From Streptomyces sp. NRRL F-5126 (GTDB lineage Bacteria; Actinomycetota; Actinomycetes; Streptomycetales; Streptomycetaceae): DNA of 64,000 bases. A program made the position numbers and the translations under genes. Each line of letters opens with the position of its first letter. The stretch's first letter is position 1. The notes under the pieces were generated by a model. That model saw nothing but the letters and a program-made list of their open reading frames with translations. It did not search any database and was not told where the DNA came from. This document shows positions 10,847 through 25,304 of the stretch, one piece after another. The DNA is taken from the NCBI RefSeq assembly GCF_000721265.1, contig NZ_JOFZ01000010.1:62001-126000 (forward strand). The letters are read 5' to 3'.

Positions 10847-12070
10847 TCAGACCCCGGCCGCCTCGCGGAGCGCGTCGACGCGGTCCGCGTGCTCCCAGGT
10901 GAACTCGGGCAGCTCGCGGCCGAAGTGGCCGTAGGCCGCCGTCTTCGCGTAGATCGGGCGGAGCAGGTCGAGGTCGCGGATGATCGCGGCCGGGCGCAGG
11001 TCGAAGACCTGGCTGATGGCCTTCTCGATCTTCTCGTGGTCGACGGTCGCGGTGCCGAACGTCTCCACGAAGAGGCCCACGGGCTCGGCCTTGCCGATCG
11101 CGTAGGCGACCTGCACCTCGCAGCGCGAGGCGAGGCCCGCGGCGACGACGTTCTTCGCGACCCAGCGCATCGCGTACGCGGCGGAGCGGTCGACCTTCGA
11201 CGGGTCCTTGCCGGAGAAGGCACCGCCGCCGTGGCGCGCCATGCCGCCGTACGTGTCGATGATGATCTTGCGGCCTGTCAGGCCCGCGTCGCCCATCGGC
11301 CCGCCGATCTCGAACCGGCCCGTCGGGTTGACCAGCAGGCGGTAGCCGTCGGTGTCCAGCTTGATGCCGTCCTCGACGAGCTGCTGGAGCACGTGCTCGA
11401 CGACGAACTCGCGGATGTCGGGCGCGAGCAGCGAGTCCAGGTCGATGTCGGACGCGTGCTGCGAGGAGACCACGACGGTGTCGAGGCGGAGGGCCTTGTC
11501 GCCGTCGTACTCGATGGTGACCTGCGTCTTGCCGTCGGGGCGCAGGTAGGGGATGGTGCCGTTCTTGCGGACCTCGGACAGCCGGCGGGACAGCCGGTGC
11601 GCCAGGTAGATCGGCAGCGGCATCAGCTCGGGCGTCTCGTCGCACGCGTAGCCGAACATCAGGCCCTGGTCGCCCGCGCCCTGCTTGTCCAGATCGTCGA
11701 CCTCGCGGCCGTCAGTGGCGCCCTCGACCCGGTTCTCGTACGCGGCGTCGACGCCCTGCGCGATGTCGGGGGACTGGGCGCCGATGGAGACGGAGACGCC
11801 GCAGGACGCGCCGTCGAAGCCCTTCTTCGAGGAGTCGTAGCCGATCTCCAGGATCTTGTTGCGCACGAGCTGCGCGATCGGCGCGTACGCCTTGGTGGTC
11901 ACCTCGCCGGCGACATGGACGAGACCCGTGGTGATCAAGGTCTCCACGGCGACGCGAGAGGACGGGTCCTCGGTGAGGAGCGCGTCGAGGATGGTGTCGC
12001 TGATCTGGTCAGCGATCTTGTCGGGGTGACCCTCGGTCACGGACTCCGAGGTGAACAGACGGCGGGACAC
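10847..12070 (-). CDS. metK: S-adenosylmethionine synthetase
   Basis: Predicted 407 residues. It makes S-adenosylmethionine from methionine and ATP in the cytosol. The sequence shows the N-terminal [23 protein letters not shown]/methionine-binding segment, [18 protein letters not shown], and the glycine-rich P-loop-like [20 protein letters not shown] with its lysine and aspartate. Length is typical. It lies downstream of coaBC but is separated from it by a 306-bp region with its own tandem repeats, so it is probably transcribed from its own promoter. Confidence 0.98.
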   Translation of the reverse strand: MSRRLFTSESVTEGHPDKIADQISDTILDALLTEDPSSRVAVETLITTGLVHVAGEVTTKAYAPIAQLVRNKILEIGYDSSKKGFDGASCGVSVSIGAQSPDIAQGVDAAYENRVEGATDGREVDDLDKQGAGDQGLMFGYACDETPELMPLPIYLAHRLSRRLSEVRKNGTIPYLRPDGKTQVTIEYDGDKALRLDTVVVSSQHASDIDLDSLLAPDIREFVVEHVLQQLVEDGIKLDTDGYRLLVNPTGRFEIGGPMGDAGLTGRKIIIDTYGGMARHGGGAFSGKDPSKVDRSAAYAMRWVAKNVVAAGLASRCEVQVAYAIGKAEPVGLFVETFGTATVDHEKIEKAISQVFDLRPAAIIRDLDLLRPIYAKTAAYGHFGRELPEFTWEHADRVDALREAAGV

Positions 12071-12376
12071 ATCGCTCCCTGAGGTTGCAGCGGCTGCTGA
12101 CTGATCAGCCGATCAGCTGATCACTTACTACTGGTAGCGCGGCTGGAGGCTGCGCCCGGCCACGCTCCGCCGTCAGTTTATCCGGCACCCCGCGCCAGGA
12201 GTCCAGGCATCTCGCTCCGTGAGCGCGGTGTGTGCCGTCTTACGGGCGGTGCGGGGCCGGGAGAACGGGGTTTCCCGCCTCCCGCGCCGGGCCGTGTCCC
12301 CTTTCACGCTTCGGCGCGCCGTCCACAATGCGGGACGCGGGACCACTATATGGACTCTGCGGACGCCCCGCGCCGG
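12071..12376. other. metK upstream region
   Basis: No gene is seen between coaBC and metK. The part nearest metK contains three tandem 8-mers beginning GATCA (12103-12126), including the 12-bp palindrome GATCAGCTGATC (12111-12122). I found no match to the SAM-I aptamer core by eye. The remainder shows only short GC-rich complementarities. Confidence 0.5.
12103..12126. repeat. Three tandem 8-bp GATCAGCC-like repeats in the metK leader
   Basis: The units are GATCAGCC, GATCAGCT and GATCACTT, in direct succession. They form overlapping palindromes CTGATCAG (12101-12108) and GATCAGCTGATC (12111-12122), about 33 bp before the metK start. Confidence 0.75.
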
Positions 12377-13588
12377 TCACGGCGTGGCGAGCCGCTCCGC
12401 GACCAGGTCCCAGACCGTGTCGGCGAGCGCCTCCTTCGGCCCGTACGGCACCGGTGTCTCGCCGCCGTCCGCGGCCAGGACCACCGCCTCGCTCTCCGCG
12501 GCGCCGAACGTCTTGTGCGTACCGACCTCGTTGACCACCAGCAGGTCACACCCCTTGCGCCGCAGCTTCGCGCGCCCGTTGGCCAGCACGTCGTCCGTCT
12601 CCGCGGCGAAGCCGACGACCACCTGACCGGGCGAGGGGCGCTCGGCCGCGAGCGCCGCGAGGACGTCCGGGTTGCGCACCAGCGCCAGCGGCTCGGGCTC
12701 CACGCCGTCCCGCTTCTTGATCTTGCCCTGCGCGTAGGCGGCAGGGCGGAAGTCCGCGACCGCGGCCGCCATCACCACCGCGTCGGCATCGGCGGCCGCC
12801 TTGAGCGCCGCGTCGCGCAGTTCGAGCGCGGTCCCGACGTGGACGACGTCGGCGCCCGCCGGATCCGCCATGCCGGTGTTGGCCTCGATGAGGGTCACCC
12901 GGGCGCCGCGCGCCACGGCCGTCCTCGCCAGGGCGAACCCCTGCCTGCCCGAGGAGCGGTTGCCGAGGAAGCGCACCGGGTCGAGCGGCTCGCGCGTGCC
13001 TCCGGCGCTGACCACCACGTGGCGGCCCGCGAGGTCGGGGGCCTTGGCTCCGCGCGCCAGCGCCGCACGGCACACCTCGAAGATCTCGCCCGGGTCCGGC
13101 AGCCTGCCCTTGCCCGTGTCGACGCCCGTGAGCCTGCCCACGGCGGGCTCGACGACCACGGCGCCCCTGCGGCGGAGCGCCGCCACGTTCTCCCTGGTGG
13201 CGGGGTGTTCCCACATCTCCGTGTGCATGGCGGGCGCGAACACGACGGGGCAGCGCGCCGTGAGCAGGGTGTTCGTCAGCAGGTCGTCGGCGAGGCCGTG
13301 GGACGCCCTCGCCAGCAGGTCGGCCGTGGCCGGCGCGACGACGACGAGGTCGGCCGCCTTGCCGATCCTCACGTGGGGGACCTCGTGCACGTCCTGCCAC
13401 ACCTCCGTGGAGACGGGGTGGCCCGAGAGCGCGGACCAGGTGTCGGCGCCCACGAACCGCAGCGCCGACGCCGTCGGCACGACCGTCACGTCGTGCCCCG
13501 ACTCCGTGAGGCGGCGCAGCAGCTCGCACGCCTTGTACGCGGCGATCCCGCCGGCCACCCCAAGGACGACCCTCGGCTTCTCCACCAT
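12377..13588 (-). CDS. coaBC: Bifunctional phosphopantothenoylcysteine decarboxylase / phosphopantothenate-cysteine ligase
   Basis: Predicted 403 residues, carrying out two consecutive steps of coenzyme A synthesis. The N-terminal CoaC flavoprotein domain starts VVLGVAGGIAAYKACELLRR and contains APATADLLARASHGLADDLL and APAMHTEMW with the catalytic-region cysteine/histidine pattern. The C-terminal CoaB domain has VVVSAGGTREPLDPVRFLGN and NRSSGRQG, followed by VMAAAVADFRP and KIKKRDG. The ATG at 13588 gives the normal family start. It is separated from rpoZ by a perfect 34-bp palindrome that probably ends the gmk-rpoZ transcript. Confidence 0.96.
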   Translation of the reverse strand: MVEKPRVVLGVAGGIAAYKACELLRRLTESGHDVTVVPTASALRFVGADTWSALSGHPVSTEVWQDVHEVPHVRIGKAADLVVVAPATADLLARASHGLADDLLTNTLLTARCPVVFAPAMHTEMWEHPATRENVAALRRRGAVVVEPAVGRLTGVDTGKGRLPDPGEIFEVCRAALARGAKAPDLAGRHVVVSAGGTREPLDPVRFLGNRSSGRQGFALARTAVARGARVTLIEANTGMADPAGADVVHVGTALELRDAALKAAADADAVVMAAAVADFRPAAYAQGKIKKRDGVEPEPLALVRNPDVLAALAAERPSPGQVVVGFAAETDDVLANGRAKLRRKGCDLLVVNEVGTHKTFGAAESEAVVLAADGGETPVPYGPKEALADTVWDLVAERLATP

Positions 13589-13657
13589 GTCTCCCGCTCC
13601 CCGCTCCGGCTCCGACCGCGGCGGCCGCACTCGCACACCGCCTGCTCCCATGACACA

Positions 13658-13691
13658 CCACAGGCCCGGCAGACGTCTGCCGGGCCTGTGG
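13658..13691 (-). terminator. Perfect 34-bp palindrome downstream of rpoZ
   Basis: The sequence from 13658 to 13691 equals its own reverse complement, giving a 15-bp GC-rich RNA stem with a 4-nt loop. It lies 33 bp after the rpoZ stop and 69 bp before the coaBC start. A transcription terminator or attenuator is the simplest reading. Confidence 0.75.
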
Positions 13692-13724
13692 ACAACGCGT
13701 CGATCATATGACCGATGCGGGCGA

Positions 13725-13997
13725 TTACTGGGCCGGGGCCTCGATGGCCTCGGAGGTCAGCAGCCCCGCGTTGATCTCGCGCAGGGCGATCGAGAGGGGC
13801 TTCTCGTGCACGTGGGTGTCCACGAGCGGGCCGACGTACTCCAGCAGGCCCTCACCGAGCTGCGAGTAGTACGCGTTGATCTGGCGCGCACGCTTGGCCG
13901 CGTAGATCACCAGGCTGTACTTGGAGTCCGTGGCCTCAAGCAGCTCGTCGATCGGCGGGTTGATGATGCCCTCGGGTGGGGTCATGGAAGAGGACAC
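13725..13997 (-). CDS. rpoZ: RNA polymerase omega subunit
   Basis: Predicted 90 residues. It binds beta-prime and assists RNA polymerase assembly and ppGpp response. The sequence contains [33 protein letters not shown], and the C-terminal [15 protein letters not shown] typical of actinobacterial omega. The GTG at 13997 gives the length I recall for S. coelicolor RpoZ. It is 26 bp downstream of gmk and likely co-transcribed with it. Confidence 0.97.
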   Translation of the reverse strand: MSSSMTPPEGIINPPIDELLEATDSKYSLVIYAAKRARQINAYYSQLGEGLLEYVGPLVDTHVHEKPLSIALREINAGLLTSEAIEAPAQ

Positions 13998-14023
13998 TCT
14001 TGGCCTTCCGAAGAATGAACGAT

Positions 14024-14587
14024 TCAGGACACTGCCAGCAAGGCTAGCAGCTCGCGCGCGACGTCCTCGACGGAGGTGTTGACGAGGGTGGTGTCGAACT
14101 CCGGCTCGGCGGCCAGCTCCACCCGCGCCGCCGCGAGCCTGCGCTCGATGACGTCGGGCGACTCGGTGCCGCGCCCGGTGAGCCTGCGCACCAGCTCGTC
14201 CCAGTCCGGTGGCGCGAGGAAGACGAGGCGGGAGTCCGGCATGGACTCCTTGACCTGCCTCGCGCCCTGGAGGTCGATCTCCAGCAGCACGGGCGCGCCC
14301 GCGTCGAGCCGGTCCATGACGGCGGCCCTGGGCGTGCCGTAGCGGTTGCCCGCGAACTGTGCCCACTCCAGCAGTTCGCCGTTGGCGACGAGCTTGTCGA
14401 ACTCGTCGTCCGTGACGAAGAAGTACTGGACGCCGTGGCGCTCGCCGGGGCGTGGCTTCCTTGTCGTGGCCGACACCGAGAGCCACACCTCGGGATGAGC
14501 CTTGCGCATGTGGGCGACGACCGTGCTCTTGCCGACCCCTGAGGGTCCGGAGAGCACGGTCAGCCGCTGACGTACCTCTGCTGCCAT
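14024..14587 (-). CDS. gmk: Guanylate kinase
   Basis: Predicted 187 residues. It phosphorylates GMP (and dGMP) to GDP using ATP. The P-loop [16 protein letters not shown] is at the N terminus. The GMP-binding region follows ([20 protein letters not shown], then [20 protein letters not shown]), with a lid segment [17 protein letters not shown]. Length is normal. It lies between the mihF terminator and rpoZ. Confidence 0.98.
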   Translation of the reverse strand: MAAEVRQRLTVLSGPSGVGKSTVVAHMRKAHPEVWLSVSATTRKPRPGERHGVQYFFVTDDEFDKLVANGELLEWAQFAGNRYGTPRAAVMDRLDAGAPVLLEIDLQGARQVKESMPDSRLVFLAPPDWDELVRRLTGRGTESPDVIERRLAAARVELAAEPEFDTTLVNTSVEDVARELLALLAVS

Positions 14588-14601
14588 GCAGCGATTATCC
14601 A

Positions 14602-14625
14602 GGTTCCCGGGAGTGCCCGGGAACC
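14602..14625 (-). terminator. Hairpin between mihF and gmk
   Basis: A perfect 10-bp stem (14602-14611 with 14616-14625) with loop AGTG sits 21 bp after the mihF stop. It is a terminator or attenuator separating mihF from gmk-rpoZ. Confidence 0.75.
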
Positions 14626-14646
14626 ATGGAAGCTCTCAACAACTTC

Positions 14647-14970
14647 TCAGGCGGGGGTCGAGCCGAACTCGCGCTCGAGCGAAGCGATCTGGTTGGACCC
14701 GAGGCCGCGCACGCGGCGGCTCTCGGAGATGCCGAGACGCTCCATGATCTGCTTGGCGCGGACCTTGCCGACGCCGGGCAGCGACTCGAGCAGGGCGGAG
14801 ACCTTCATCTTGCCGATGACGTCGTTCTCCTGACCCTGCTTGATGACGTCGTGCAGGGACGCGCCGGAGTGCTTGAGTCGATTCTTGACCTCGGCCCGCT
14901 CCTTGCGAGCCGCGGCGGCCTTGTCGAGCGCGGCTTTGCGCTGTTCAGGGGTAAGGGGCGGAAGAGCCAC
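14647..14970 (-). CDS. mihF: Actinobacterial integration host factor (sIHF)
   Basis: Predicted 107 residues. Small nucleoid-associated DNA-binding protein that in Streptomyces affects chromosome compaction and development. The N-terminal helix is basic (LTPEQRKAALDKAAAARKER). The helix-two-turn-helix part reads SALLESLPGVGKVRAKQIME then RLGISESRRVRGLG. The size and this motif are characteristic. It has its own promoter (15080-15108) and a terminator just downstream. Confidence 0.97.
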   Translation of the reverse strand: MALPPLTPEQRKAALDKAAAARKERAEVKNRLKHSGASLHDVIKQGQENDVIGKMKVSALLESLPGVGKVRAKQIMERLGISESRRVRGLGSNQIASLEREFGSTPA

Positions 14971-15079
14971 GCCTACGTCACCTCGGATGTCGAACTGTCG
15001 GATACGGACCCGTGCGGAGACTGCCGTCCCGCACCAGGCGAGCCGCGGACGAAGGCTCCGCCCGTTGGCTCTGGTGGGG

Positions 15080-15108
15080 AGACTATCGGCCAGGACCGCC
15101 GGAGTCAG
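15080..15108 (-). promoter_or_regulatory. Putative sigma-70-type promoter of mihF
   Basis: On the minus strand, CTGACT (15103-15108) is followed after 17 bp by TAGTCT (15080-15085), a good actinobacterial -35/-10 pair. It is about 110 bp upstream of the mihF start. Confidence 0.5.
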
Positions 15109-15190
15109 CGAGAACAGGGGAAAACTCCCTGGTCAGCATCGCCCGACCGGTACATTTCCGACATTTTGCACCTCTTTTTGGCTCAAAGCT

Positions 15191-16050
15191 CTACCTGAAC
15201 TCCTCATTCCGGGGACCCACGGCCTCCCTCACCTCGTCACGGAAGCGGTCGGCGGCGCCCCTGAGCGCCGCCGCACCAGGCCCGGAACGCAGGATTCCGC
15301 GGCTCACGCTGGGCACCACGTTCCCTGCCGCGGCCCCGAACAGCGCGGGGAGGTCGGCCGGAGTGGCGCCCTGCGCGCCGATGCCGGGGGCGAGCAGCGG
15401 ACCGTTCACACGCAGGTCCACGTCGACGTCCCCGAGGGTCGCGCCGACGACCGCGCCCACGGAGCCGAGCGGAACGGCTCCCGCGTTCCGCGCCGCGATG
15501 TGGTCGAGCACCGTCTGCGCGAGCGACCTGCCGTCCGCGGTGGTGGCGCGCTGCACCGACGCGCCCTCCGGATTCGACGTCAGCGCGAGCACGAAGACGC
15601 CGGCGCCCGAGGCCGCCGCCGCGTCGAGCGCGGGACGCAGCGACCCGAACCCCAGGTAGGGCGAGAGCGTCACGGCGTCCGAGAACAGCGGCGACCCCTT
15701 GTCGAGGTACGCCGACGCGTAGGCGGCCATCGTGGAGCCGATGTCGCCGCGCTTCGCGTCCATCAGGACCAGCGCGCCGGCCGCGCGCGCGTCGGCCACG
15801 GTCCGCTCCAGGACGGCGACGCCGCGCGAGCCGAAGCGCTCGAAGAACGCCGACTGCGGCTTGAGCACGGCGACACGGTCGGCCAGCGCCTCCACCGTCG
15901 TGCGGGCGAACCGCTCCAGCCCGCCCACGTCGTCGGGCAGCCCCCACGCGGCGAGCAGCGCGGCGTGCGGGTCGATGCCCACGCACAGCGGGCCGCGCGT
16001 GTCCATGGCACGCCGCAGGCGCGCCCCGAAGGGTTCGGGCTCCGCACCGC

Positions 16051-16054
<4 letters not shown>
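15191..16054 (-). CDS. pyrF: Orotidine 5'-phosphate decarboxylase
   Basis: Predicted 287 residues, the actinobacterial (type 2) form that is longer than the E. coli enzyme. It converts OMP to UMP, the last step of de novo pyrimidine synthesis. Visible motifs are PLCVGIDPHAALL near the N terminus, the catalytic VLMDAKRGDIGSTMAAYA (Asp/Lys/Asp), and APGIGAQGATPADL near the phosphate-binding end. Its start overlaps the pyrD stop by four bases, so it is the last, translationally coupled gene of the pyr operon. Confidence 0.98.
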
Positions 16055-17160
<1,106 letters not shown>

Positions 17161-17168
17161 GCCGCGGA

Positions 17169-20472
<3,304 letters not shown>

Positions 20473-20480
<8 letters not shown>

Positions 20481-21621
20481 GCTGGTCCTCCATGAGCTGG
20501 GCGAAGCGGTCGAACAGGTACGCGGCGTCGTGCGGGCCCGCGGCCGCCTCGGGGTGGTACTGGACGCTGAAGACGGGCCGGTCGATCAGGCGCAGACCCT
20601 CGACCACGTCGTCGTTGAGGCAGACGTGGGTGACCTCGGCGGGGCCGTAGGGCGTCTCGGAGGCGTGGTCGAGCGGCGCGTCGACGGCGAAGCCGTGGTT
20701 GTGGGCGGTCACCTCGACCTTGCCCGTGGTGCGGTCCTGGACCGGCTGGTTGATGCCGCGGTGGCCGTACTTGAGCTTGTACGTGCCGAAGCCGAGGGCG
20801 CGGCCGAGCAGCTGGTTGCCGAAGCAGATCCCGAACAGCGGCGTGGAGCGCTCCAGGACGCCCTTCACGACGGTCAGGTCGGCCGTCGCGGGGTCGCCGG
20901 GACCGTTGGCGAGGAAGACGCCGTCGGGGTCGACCGCGTACACCTCGTCGAGGGTGGCGGTGGCCGGCAGGACGTGCACCTCGATGCCGCGCTCGGCCAT
21001 GCGGTGCGGTGTCATGCCCTTGATGCCGAGGTCGATGGCGGCGACGGTGAAGCGCTTCTCGCCGATCGCGGGCACGATGTAGGGCTCTGCCGTGGTGACC
21101 TCGCCGGACAGTTCGGCGCCGGTCATCTCGGGTGCCTGCCGCACGCGCCCGAGGAGCGTGGCCTCGTCGGCGAGGGCGTCGCCCGAGAAGATGCCCACGC
21201 GCATGGCGCCGCGCTCGCGCAGGTGGCGCGTGAGGGCGCGGGTGTCGATGCCGCTGATGCCGACGACGCCCTGCTCGGTCAGCTCGTCGTCGAGGGTGCG
21301 GCGCGAGCGCCAGCTGGACGGGGTGCGCGCGGGGTCGCGCACGACGTAGCCGGAGACCCAGATCCTGCGCGACTCGCGGTCCTCGTCGTTGACGCCGGTG
21401 TTGCCGACGTGCGGGGCCGTCATGACGACGACCTGGCGGTGGTACGAGGGGTCGGTCAGGGTTTCCTGGTAGCCGGACATGCCGGTGGAGAACACGGCCT
21501 CGCCGAAGGTCTCCCCCACGGCCCCGTAGGCGCGGCCGCGGAAGCTGCGGCCGTCCTCCAGGACGAGTACGGCGGGGGACGCCTGCCTGCGTGCGGTTCC
21601 CCGGGTGGACGAGGGGGTCAT
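20473..21621 (-). CDS. carA: Carbamoyl-phosphate synthase small (glutaminase) subunit
   Basis: Predicted 382 residues. It hydrolyses glutamine and channels ammonia to CarB. The N-terminal domain begins [20 protein letters not shown] and includes [17 protein letters not shown]. The class I amidotransferase domain has the nucleophile motif [13 protein letters not shown] (Cys) and the His/Glu pair in [12 protein letters not shown]. Its start overlaps the preceding PH-like gene by four bases. It completes the CarAB complex with the next gene. Confidence 0.99.
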
Positions 21622-22259
21622 CGTGCGGGGCCTTCCGTTGTGACGGTCTTGGCGGTTGTGCCGGGCCGGGCGGCCCGGTCCGCGGCCGGCTGGGCCGCGA
21701 TCAGTGAGGTGAGGGCGTCGACCCAGGCGGCGTGTTCGGCCGAGTGGTCGGAGCGGAATCCGGAGTCGAGCAGCTTGCCGCCGTGCTCCCACGTGACGAT
21801 CAGGAGGCCGCCCTCGGCGAGTACCTTGCCCGCGATGCCCTTGTCGAGCCGGGCCTCGCGCAGTCGGCCCGCCGGCACGAAGAAGTCGTCCGCGCCGGGT
21901 CGCACGACCTCGAGGCCGTCGTCCGTGAGGGTGAGCTCGACGCGGCTGCGGGCGCCGAGGCCGTGGGCGACGATGCGGTCGAGCCACTGCCCCGCGGTGG
22001 TGGAGCCGTGGTAGCGGCCGCTCATCGTCATCCTGACCGTGGAGCGGTCCTCCGGCAGCGGGAGCAGCTCCGGCACGTCCGACTGGAGGCCGGCGCGCCA
22101 CTTCCAGCCCTGGCGCATGAGCCAGTACACGAGCGCGATGAAGATCAGCAGCCCGATGACCCAGCCGATGCGGCCGCCCCAGTCCGTCACGGGCGCCGAG
22201 TGCTTGTCCTCGGCGAGCGTGGCGGCGGGCAGGAGGGTGGAGAGGTGTGCAGATGTCAT
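21618..22259 (-). CDS. PH-like domain membrane protein embedded in the pyr operon
   Basis: Predicted 213 residues. A single N-terminal membrane segment ([20 protein letters not shown], about residues 30-50) is followed by a soluble domain resembling the bacterial PH-like fold ([54 protein letters not shown]). Both ends overlap its neighbours: its ATG overlaps the pyrC stop and its stop overlaps the carA start. It must therefore be co-translated with pyrimidine enzymes. No catalytic residues are recognisable and the function is unknown. Conserved position suggests a role linked to membrane or enzyme organisation, which is inference. Confidence 0.85.
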   Translation of the reverse strand: MTSAHLSTLLPAATLAEDKHSAPVTDWGGRIGWVIGLLIFIALVYWLMRQGWKWRAGLQSDVPELLPLPEDRSTVRMTMSGRYHGSTTAGQWLDRIVAHGLGARSRVELTLTDDGLEVVRPGADDFFVPAGRLREARLDKGIAGKVLAEGGLLIVTWEHGGKLLDSGFRSDHSAEHAAWVDALTSLIAAQPAADRAARPGTTAKTVTTEGPAR

Positions 22260-23548
22260 GCCAGATTCCCGTCGGTGACCGTGGCCTTGCCCCGCAGGAA
22301 GGTGTGGGTGACGCGCCCGGGCAGCTCGCGGCCCGCGTAGGGGCTGTTGCGGCTGCGGGAGACGAAGCCCGCGGGGTCCACCGTCCCACGGTATGCCGGA
22401 TCGACGAGGACCAGGTTCGCGGGCTCGCCCGCGGCGATCGGGCGGCCGTGGCCGTCGAGGCGGCCGATGCGCGCCGGGCGCAGCGACATCCGGTCGGCGA
22501 CGCCGGCCCAGTCGATCAGGCCGGTGTCGACCATGGTCTCCTGCACGACGGAGAGCGCGGTCTCCAGGCCGAGCATGCCCATGGCGGCGGCCGCCCACTC
22601 GCAGTCCTTGTCCTCGTGCGGGTGGGGTGCGTGGTCGGTCGCGACGCAGTCGATGGTGCCGTCGGCCAGCGCCTCGCGCAGCGCCATCACGTCGGCGTCC
22701 GTGCGCAGCGGCGGGTTGACCTTGTAGACGGGGTCGTAGGAGCGCACGAGCTCGTCGGTGAGCAGCAGGTGGTGCGGGGTGACCTCGGCGGTCACGTGCC
22801 AGCCCTTGGACTTCGCCCAGCGCACGAGCTCGACCGAGCCCGCGGTGGACAGGTGGCAGATGTGCACGCGGGAGCCGACGTGCGCGGCGAGCAGCACGTC
22901 GCGGGCGATGATCGACTCCTCCGCGACGGCCGGCCAGCCGCCGAGCCCCAGCTGCGCGGAGACGGCGCCCTCGTTCATCTGGGCGCCCTCGGTCAGCCGC
23001 GGCTCCTGGGCGTGCTGGGCGACGACGCCGTCGAACGCCTTCACGTACTCCAGCGCGCGCCGCATGATCACGGCGTCGTCCACGCACTTGCCGTCGTCGG
23101 AGAAGACGCGGACCTGCGCGGCGGAGTCGTGCATCGCGCCGAGTTCGGCGAGCTGCTTGCCCTCGAGCCCGACGGTGACGGCGCCGACGGGGCGCACGTC
23201 GCAGTAGCCGGAGGCCTGGCCGAGGCGCCAGACCTGCTCGACGACGCCGGCGGTGTCGGCGACGGGGAACGTGTTGGCCATGGCGTGCACGGCGGTGAAG
23301 CCGCCCTTGGCGGCGGCCCTGGTGCCGGTGAGGACGGTCTCGGAGTCCTCGCGGCCCGGCTCGCGCAGGTGGGTGTGGAGGTCCACGAGGCCCGGCAGCA
23401 GGATCAGGCCGTCCGCGTCGACGACGCTCGCGCCGTCCGCGTCGAGGCCCGTGCCGAGACGGCTGATCGTTTCGCCTTCCACGAGGACGTCCCGCGGGTC
23501 GCCGCCGAGTACCCGGGCACCGCGGATAAGGATCTTGTCGTCGCTCAC
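22256..23548 (-). CDS. pyrC: Dihydroorotase
   Basis: Predicted 430 residues, type I (long) dihydroorotase of the amidohydrolase superfamily. It cyclises carbamoyl-aspartate to dihydroorotate. Zinc ligands are visible in [18 protein letters not shown] (HxH), histidines in VAQHAQEP and [10 protein letters not shown], and the catalytic aspartate in [10 protein letters not shown]. The carboxylated-lysine position of some relatives lies in the [10 protein letters not shown] region. Its start overlaps the pyrB stop by four bases. Confidence 0.98.
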   Translation of the reverse strand: MSDDKILIRGARVLGGDPRDVLVEGETISRLGTGLDADGASVVDADGLILLPGLVDLHTHLREPGREDSETVLTGTRAAAKGGFTAVHAMANTFPVADTAGVVEQVWRLGQASGYCDVRPVGAVTVGLEGKQLAELGAMHDSAAQVRVFSDDGKCVDDAVIMRRALEYVKAFDGVVAQHAQEPRLTEGAQMNEGAVSAQLGLGGWPAVAEESIIARDVLLAAHVGSRVHICHLSTAGSVELVRWAKSKGWHVTAEVTPHHLLLTDELVRSYDPVYKVNPPLRTDADVMALREALADGTIDCVATDHAPHPHEDKDCEWAAAAMGMLGLETALSVVQETMVDTGLIDWAGVADRMSLRPARIGRLDGHGRPIAAGEPANLVLVDPAYRGTVDPAGFVSRSRNSPYAGRELPGRVTHTFLRGKATVTDGNLA

Positions 23549-24555
23549 TTGCTCTCCTCGGGGCGGTGGTGGGACACGGCGGGCTCGTTGCCGCCGAGCA
23601 GCAGGTACAGGACGGCCATCCGGATGGACACGCCGTTGGCGACCTGTTCCACGATGGTGGCGCGCGGGGAGTCCGCGACCTCCGCGGTGATCTCCATGCC
23701 GCGGTTCATGGGGCCCGGGTGCATCACCAGCGCGCCGTCCGGCATGCGGTTCATCCGGTCGGTGTCGAGGCCGTAGCGGCGCGAGTACTCGCGCTCGGTG
23801 GGGAAGAAGGCGGCGTTCATGCGCTCACGCTGCACGCGCAGCATCATCACGGCGTCGGTCTCGGGCAGCGCCTCGTCGAGGTCGTAGGAGACCGTGCAGG
23901 GCCACGCGCCGACGCCGACGGGCACCAGGGTGGGCGGGGCGACGACGGTGACGCGGGCGCCGAGCGTGTGCAGCAGCAGGACGTTGGAGCGTGCGACGCG
24001 GCTGTGCAGGACGTCGCCGACGATCGTGACGCGGACGCCGTCGAGGTCCTTGCCGAGGCCGGCGTCGGCGCCGACGAGCCTGCGGCGCAGCGTGAAGGCG
24101 TCAAGCAGGGCCTGGGTGGGGTGCTCGTGGGTGCCGTCGCCCGCGTTGACGACGGCGCCGTCGATCCAGCCGGACGTGGCGAGCCGGTAGGGCGCGCCTG
24201 AGGCGCTGTGCCGGATGACGACGGCGTCGGCGCCCATCGCCTCCAGGGTGAGCGCGGTGTCCTTGAGCGACTCGCCCTTGGAGACGGAGGAGCCCTTGGC
24301 GGAGAAGTTGATGACGTCGGCGGACAGCCGTTTGGCGGCCACCTCGAAGGACGTCCTGGTGCGGGTGGAGTCCTCGAAGAACAGGTTGACGACGGTGCGG
24401 CCGCGCAGGGTCGGCAGCTTCTTGACGGGCCGGTCGGCGACCCGCGCCATCTCCTCGGCCGTGTCGAGGATCAGGACGGCGTCGTCACGCGTGAGGTCGG
24501 CGGCGGAGATCAGGTGGCCTGGTGTCCGGGGGTTCGCCCCGGGGAGACGCAGCAT
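23545..24555 (-). CDS. pyrB: Aspartate carbamoyltransferase catalytic subunit
   Basis: Predicted 336 residues. It condenses carbamoyl phosphate with aspartate. The carbamoyl-phosphate loop [20 protein letters not shown], the IRHSASGAP segment, [20 protein letters not shown] and [13 protein letters not shown] are all present. No regulatory PyrI chain is nearby. An oddity is about ten extra residues ([10 protein letters not shown]) between the initiator Met and the usual HLISAADL start. They are encoded by a CG-rich, self-complementary stretch (about 24520-24550). The pyrR stop is 110 bp upstream, the largest gap inside the operon. Confidence 0.98.
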   Translation of the reverse strand: MLRLPGANPRTPGHLISAADLTRDDAVLILDTAEEMARVADRPVKKLPTLRGRTVVNLFFEDSTRTRTSFEVAAKRLSADVINFSAKGSSVSKGESLKDTALTLEAMGADAVVIRHSASGAPYRLATSGWIDGAVVNAGDGTHEHPTQALLDAFTLRRRLVGADAGLGKDLDGVRVTIVGDVLHSRVARSNVLLLHTLGARVTVVAPPTLVPVGVGAWPCTVSYDLDEALPETDAVMMLRVQRERMNAAFFPTEREYSRRYGLDTDRMNRMPDGALVMHPGPMNRGMEITAEVADSPRATIVEQVANGVSIRMAVLYLLLGGNEPAVSHHRPEESK

Positions 24556-24664
24556 CTCGGTGTGCTCCGGTGGGTCTGGTGCTCGGGCGCGCGGAGGCGC
24601 GCGCCCGCAGCCGTACAGGACGGGCGGGCCGGGTTCCGCGCCCTTCGGCGCGGTGGGGCGGCCG

Positions 24665-25294
24665 CTAGCGCTCTCGGCGCTCCGCGGGACCGGGCCCCTC
24701 GACACCGAGCAGTACGGTGTCGCGCCCGTCCATCTCGCTGAGCTGGACCTTGACGGTCTCCCTGAGGGAGGTCGGGATGTTCTTGCCGACGTAGTCGGCG
24801 CGGATCGGCAGTTCCCTGTGCCCCCGGTCGACGAGGACCGCGAGCTGCACCGCGCGCGGGCGGCCGATGTCGCCGAGCGCGTCGAGCGCGGCGCGGATCG
24901 TGCGGCCCGAGAACAGGACGTCGTCGACGAGGACGACCAGCCCGCCGTCGACACCGCCCGCGGGGATCTCGGTGCGTGCGAGGGCGCGCGCGGGCTTCAG
25001 CCTGAGGTCGTCGCGGTACATCGTGATGTCGAGCGAGCCGACCGGTACGGGCCTGCCGGTGATCTCTTCGAGCTTGGCCGCGACCCTGCGGGCGAGAAAG
25101 ACGCCGCGGGTCGGGATGCCGAGGATCGTCACGTCCTCGGCGCCGCGTGCGCGCTCCACGATCTCGTGGGCGATGCGGGTGAGGACCCGCGCGATGTCGG
25201 GCGCTTCGAGTACGGGCCTCGGCGTTGAGCCGGCGCCCGCGGGGCCTGCCGTGCCGGCGGTTTCCGCCGTGCTGTCTGTATCCATGGGACTCAT
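24665..25294 (-). CDS. pyrR: Bifunctional pyr operon regulator / uracil phosphoribosyltransferase PyrR
   Basis: Predicted 209 residues. PyrR binds UMP and then a hairpin in pyr mRNA to repress expression, and also has UPRTase activity. The phosphoribosyltransferase fold is clear: [30 protein letters not shown], and the PRPP loop [20 protein letters not shown]. The first 28 residues are a Ser/Thr/Ala-rich extension. AGGAGG (25305-25310) lies ten bases before the ATG at 25294; a second in-frame ATG is at 25285. It heads the pyr operon and is divergent from bldD. Confidence 0.98.
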   Translation of the reverse strand: MSPMDTDSTAETAGTAGPAGAGSTPRPVLEAPDIARVLTRIAHEIVERARGAEDVTILGIPTRGVFLARRVAAKLEEITGRPVPVGSLDITMYRDDLRLKPARALARTEIPAGGVDGGLVVLVDDVLFSGRTIRAALDALGDIGRPRAVQLAVLVDRGHRELPIRADYVGKNIPTSLRETVKVQLSEMDGRDTVLLGVEGPGPAERRER

Positions 25295-25304
25295 GGGGAA
25301 CGGA

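Noticed and set aside
12071..12200. SAM riboswitch upstream of metK
   Set aside because: I could not find the conserved core of SAM-I or an arrangement convincing for SAM-II/IV by eye; only tandem GATCA repeats are present. A covariance search would settle it.
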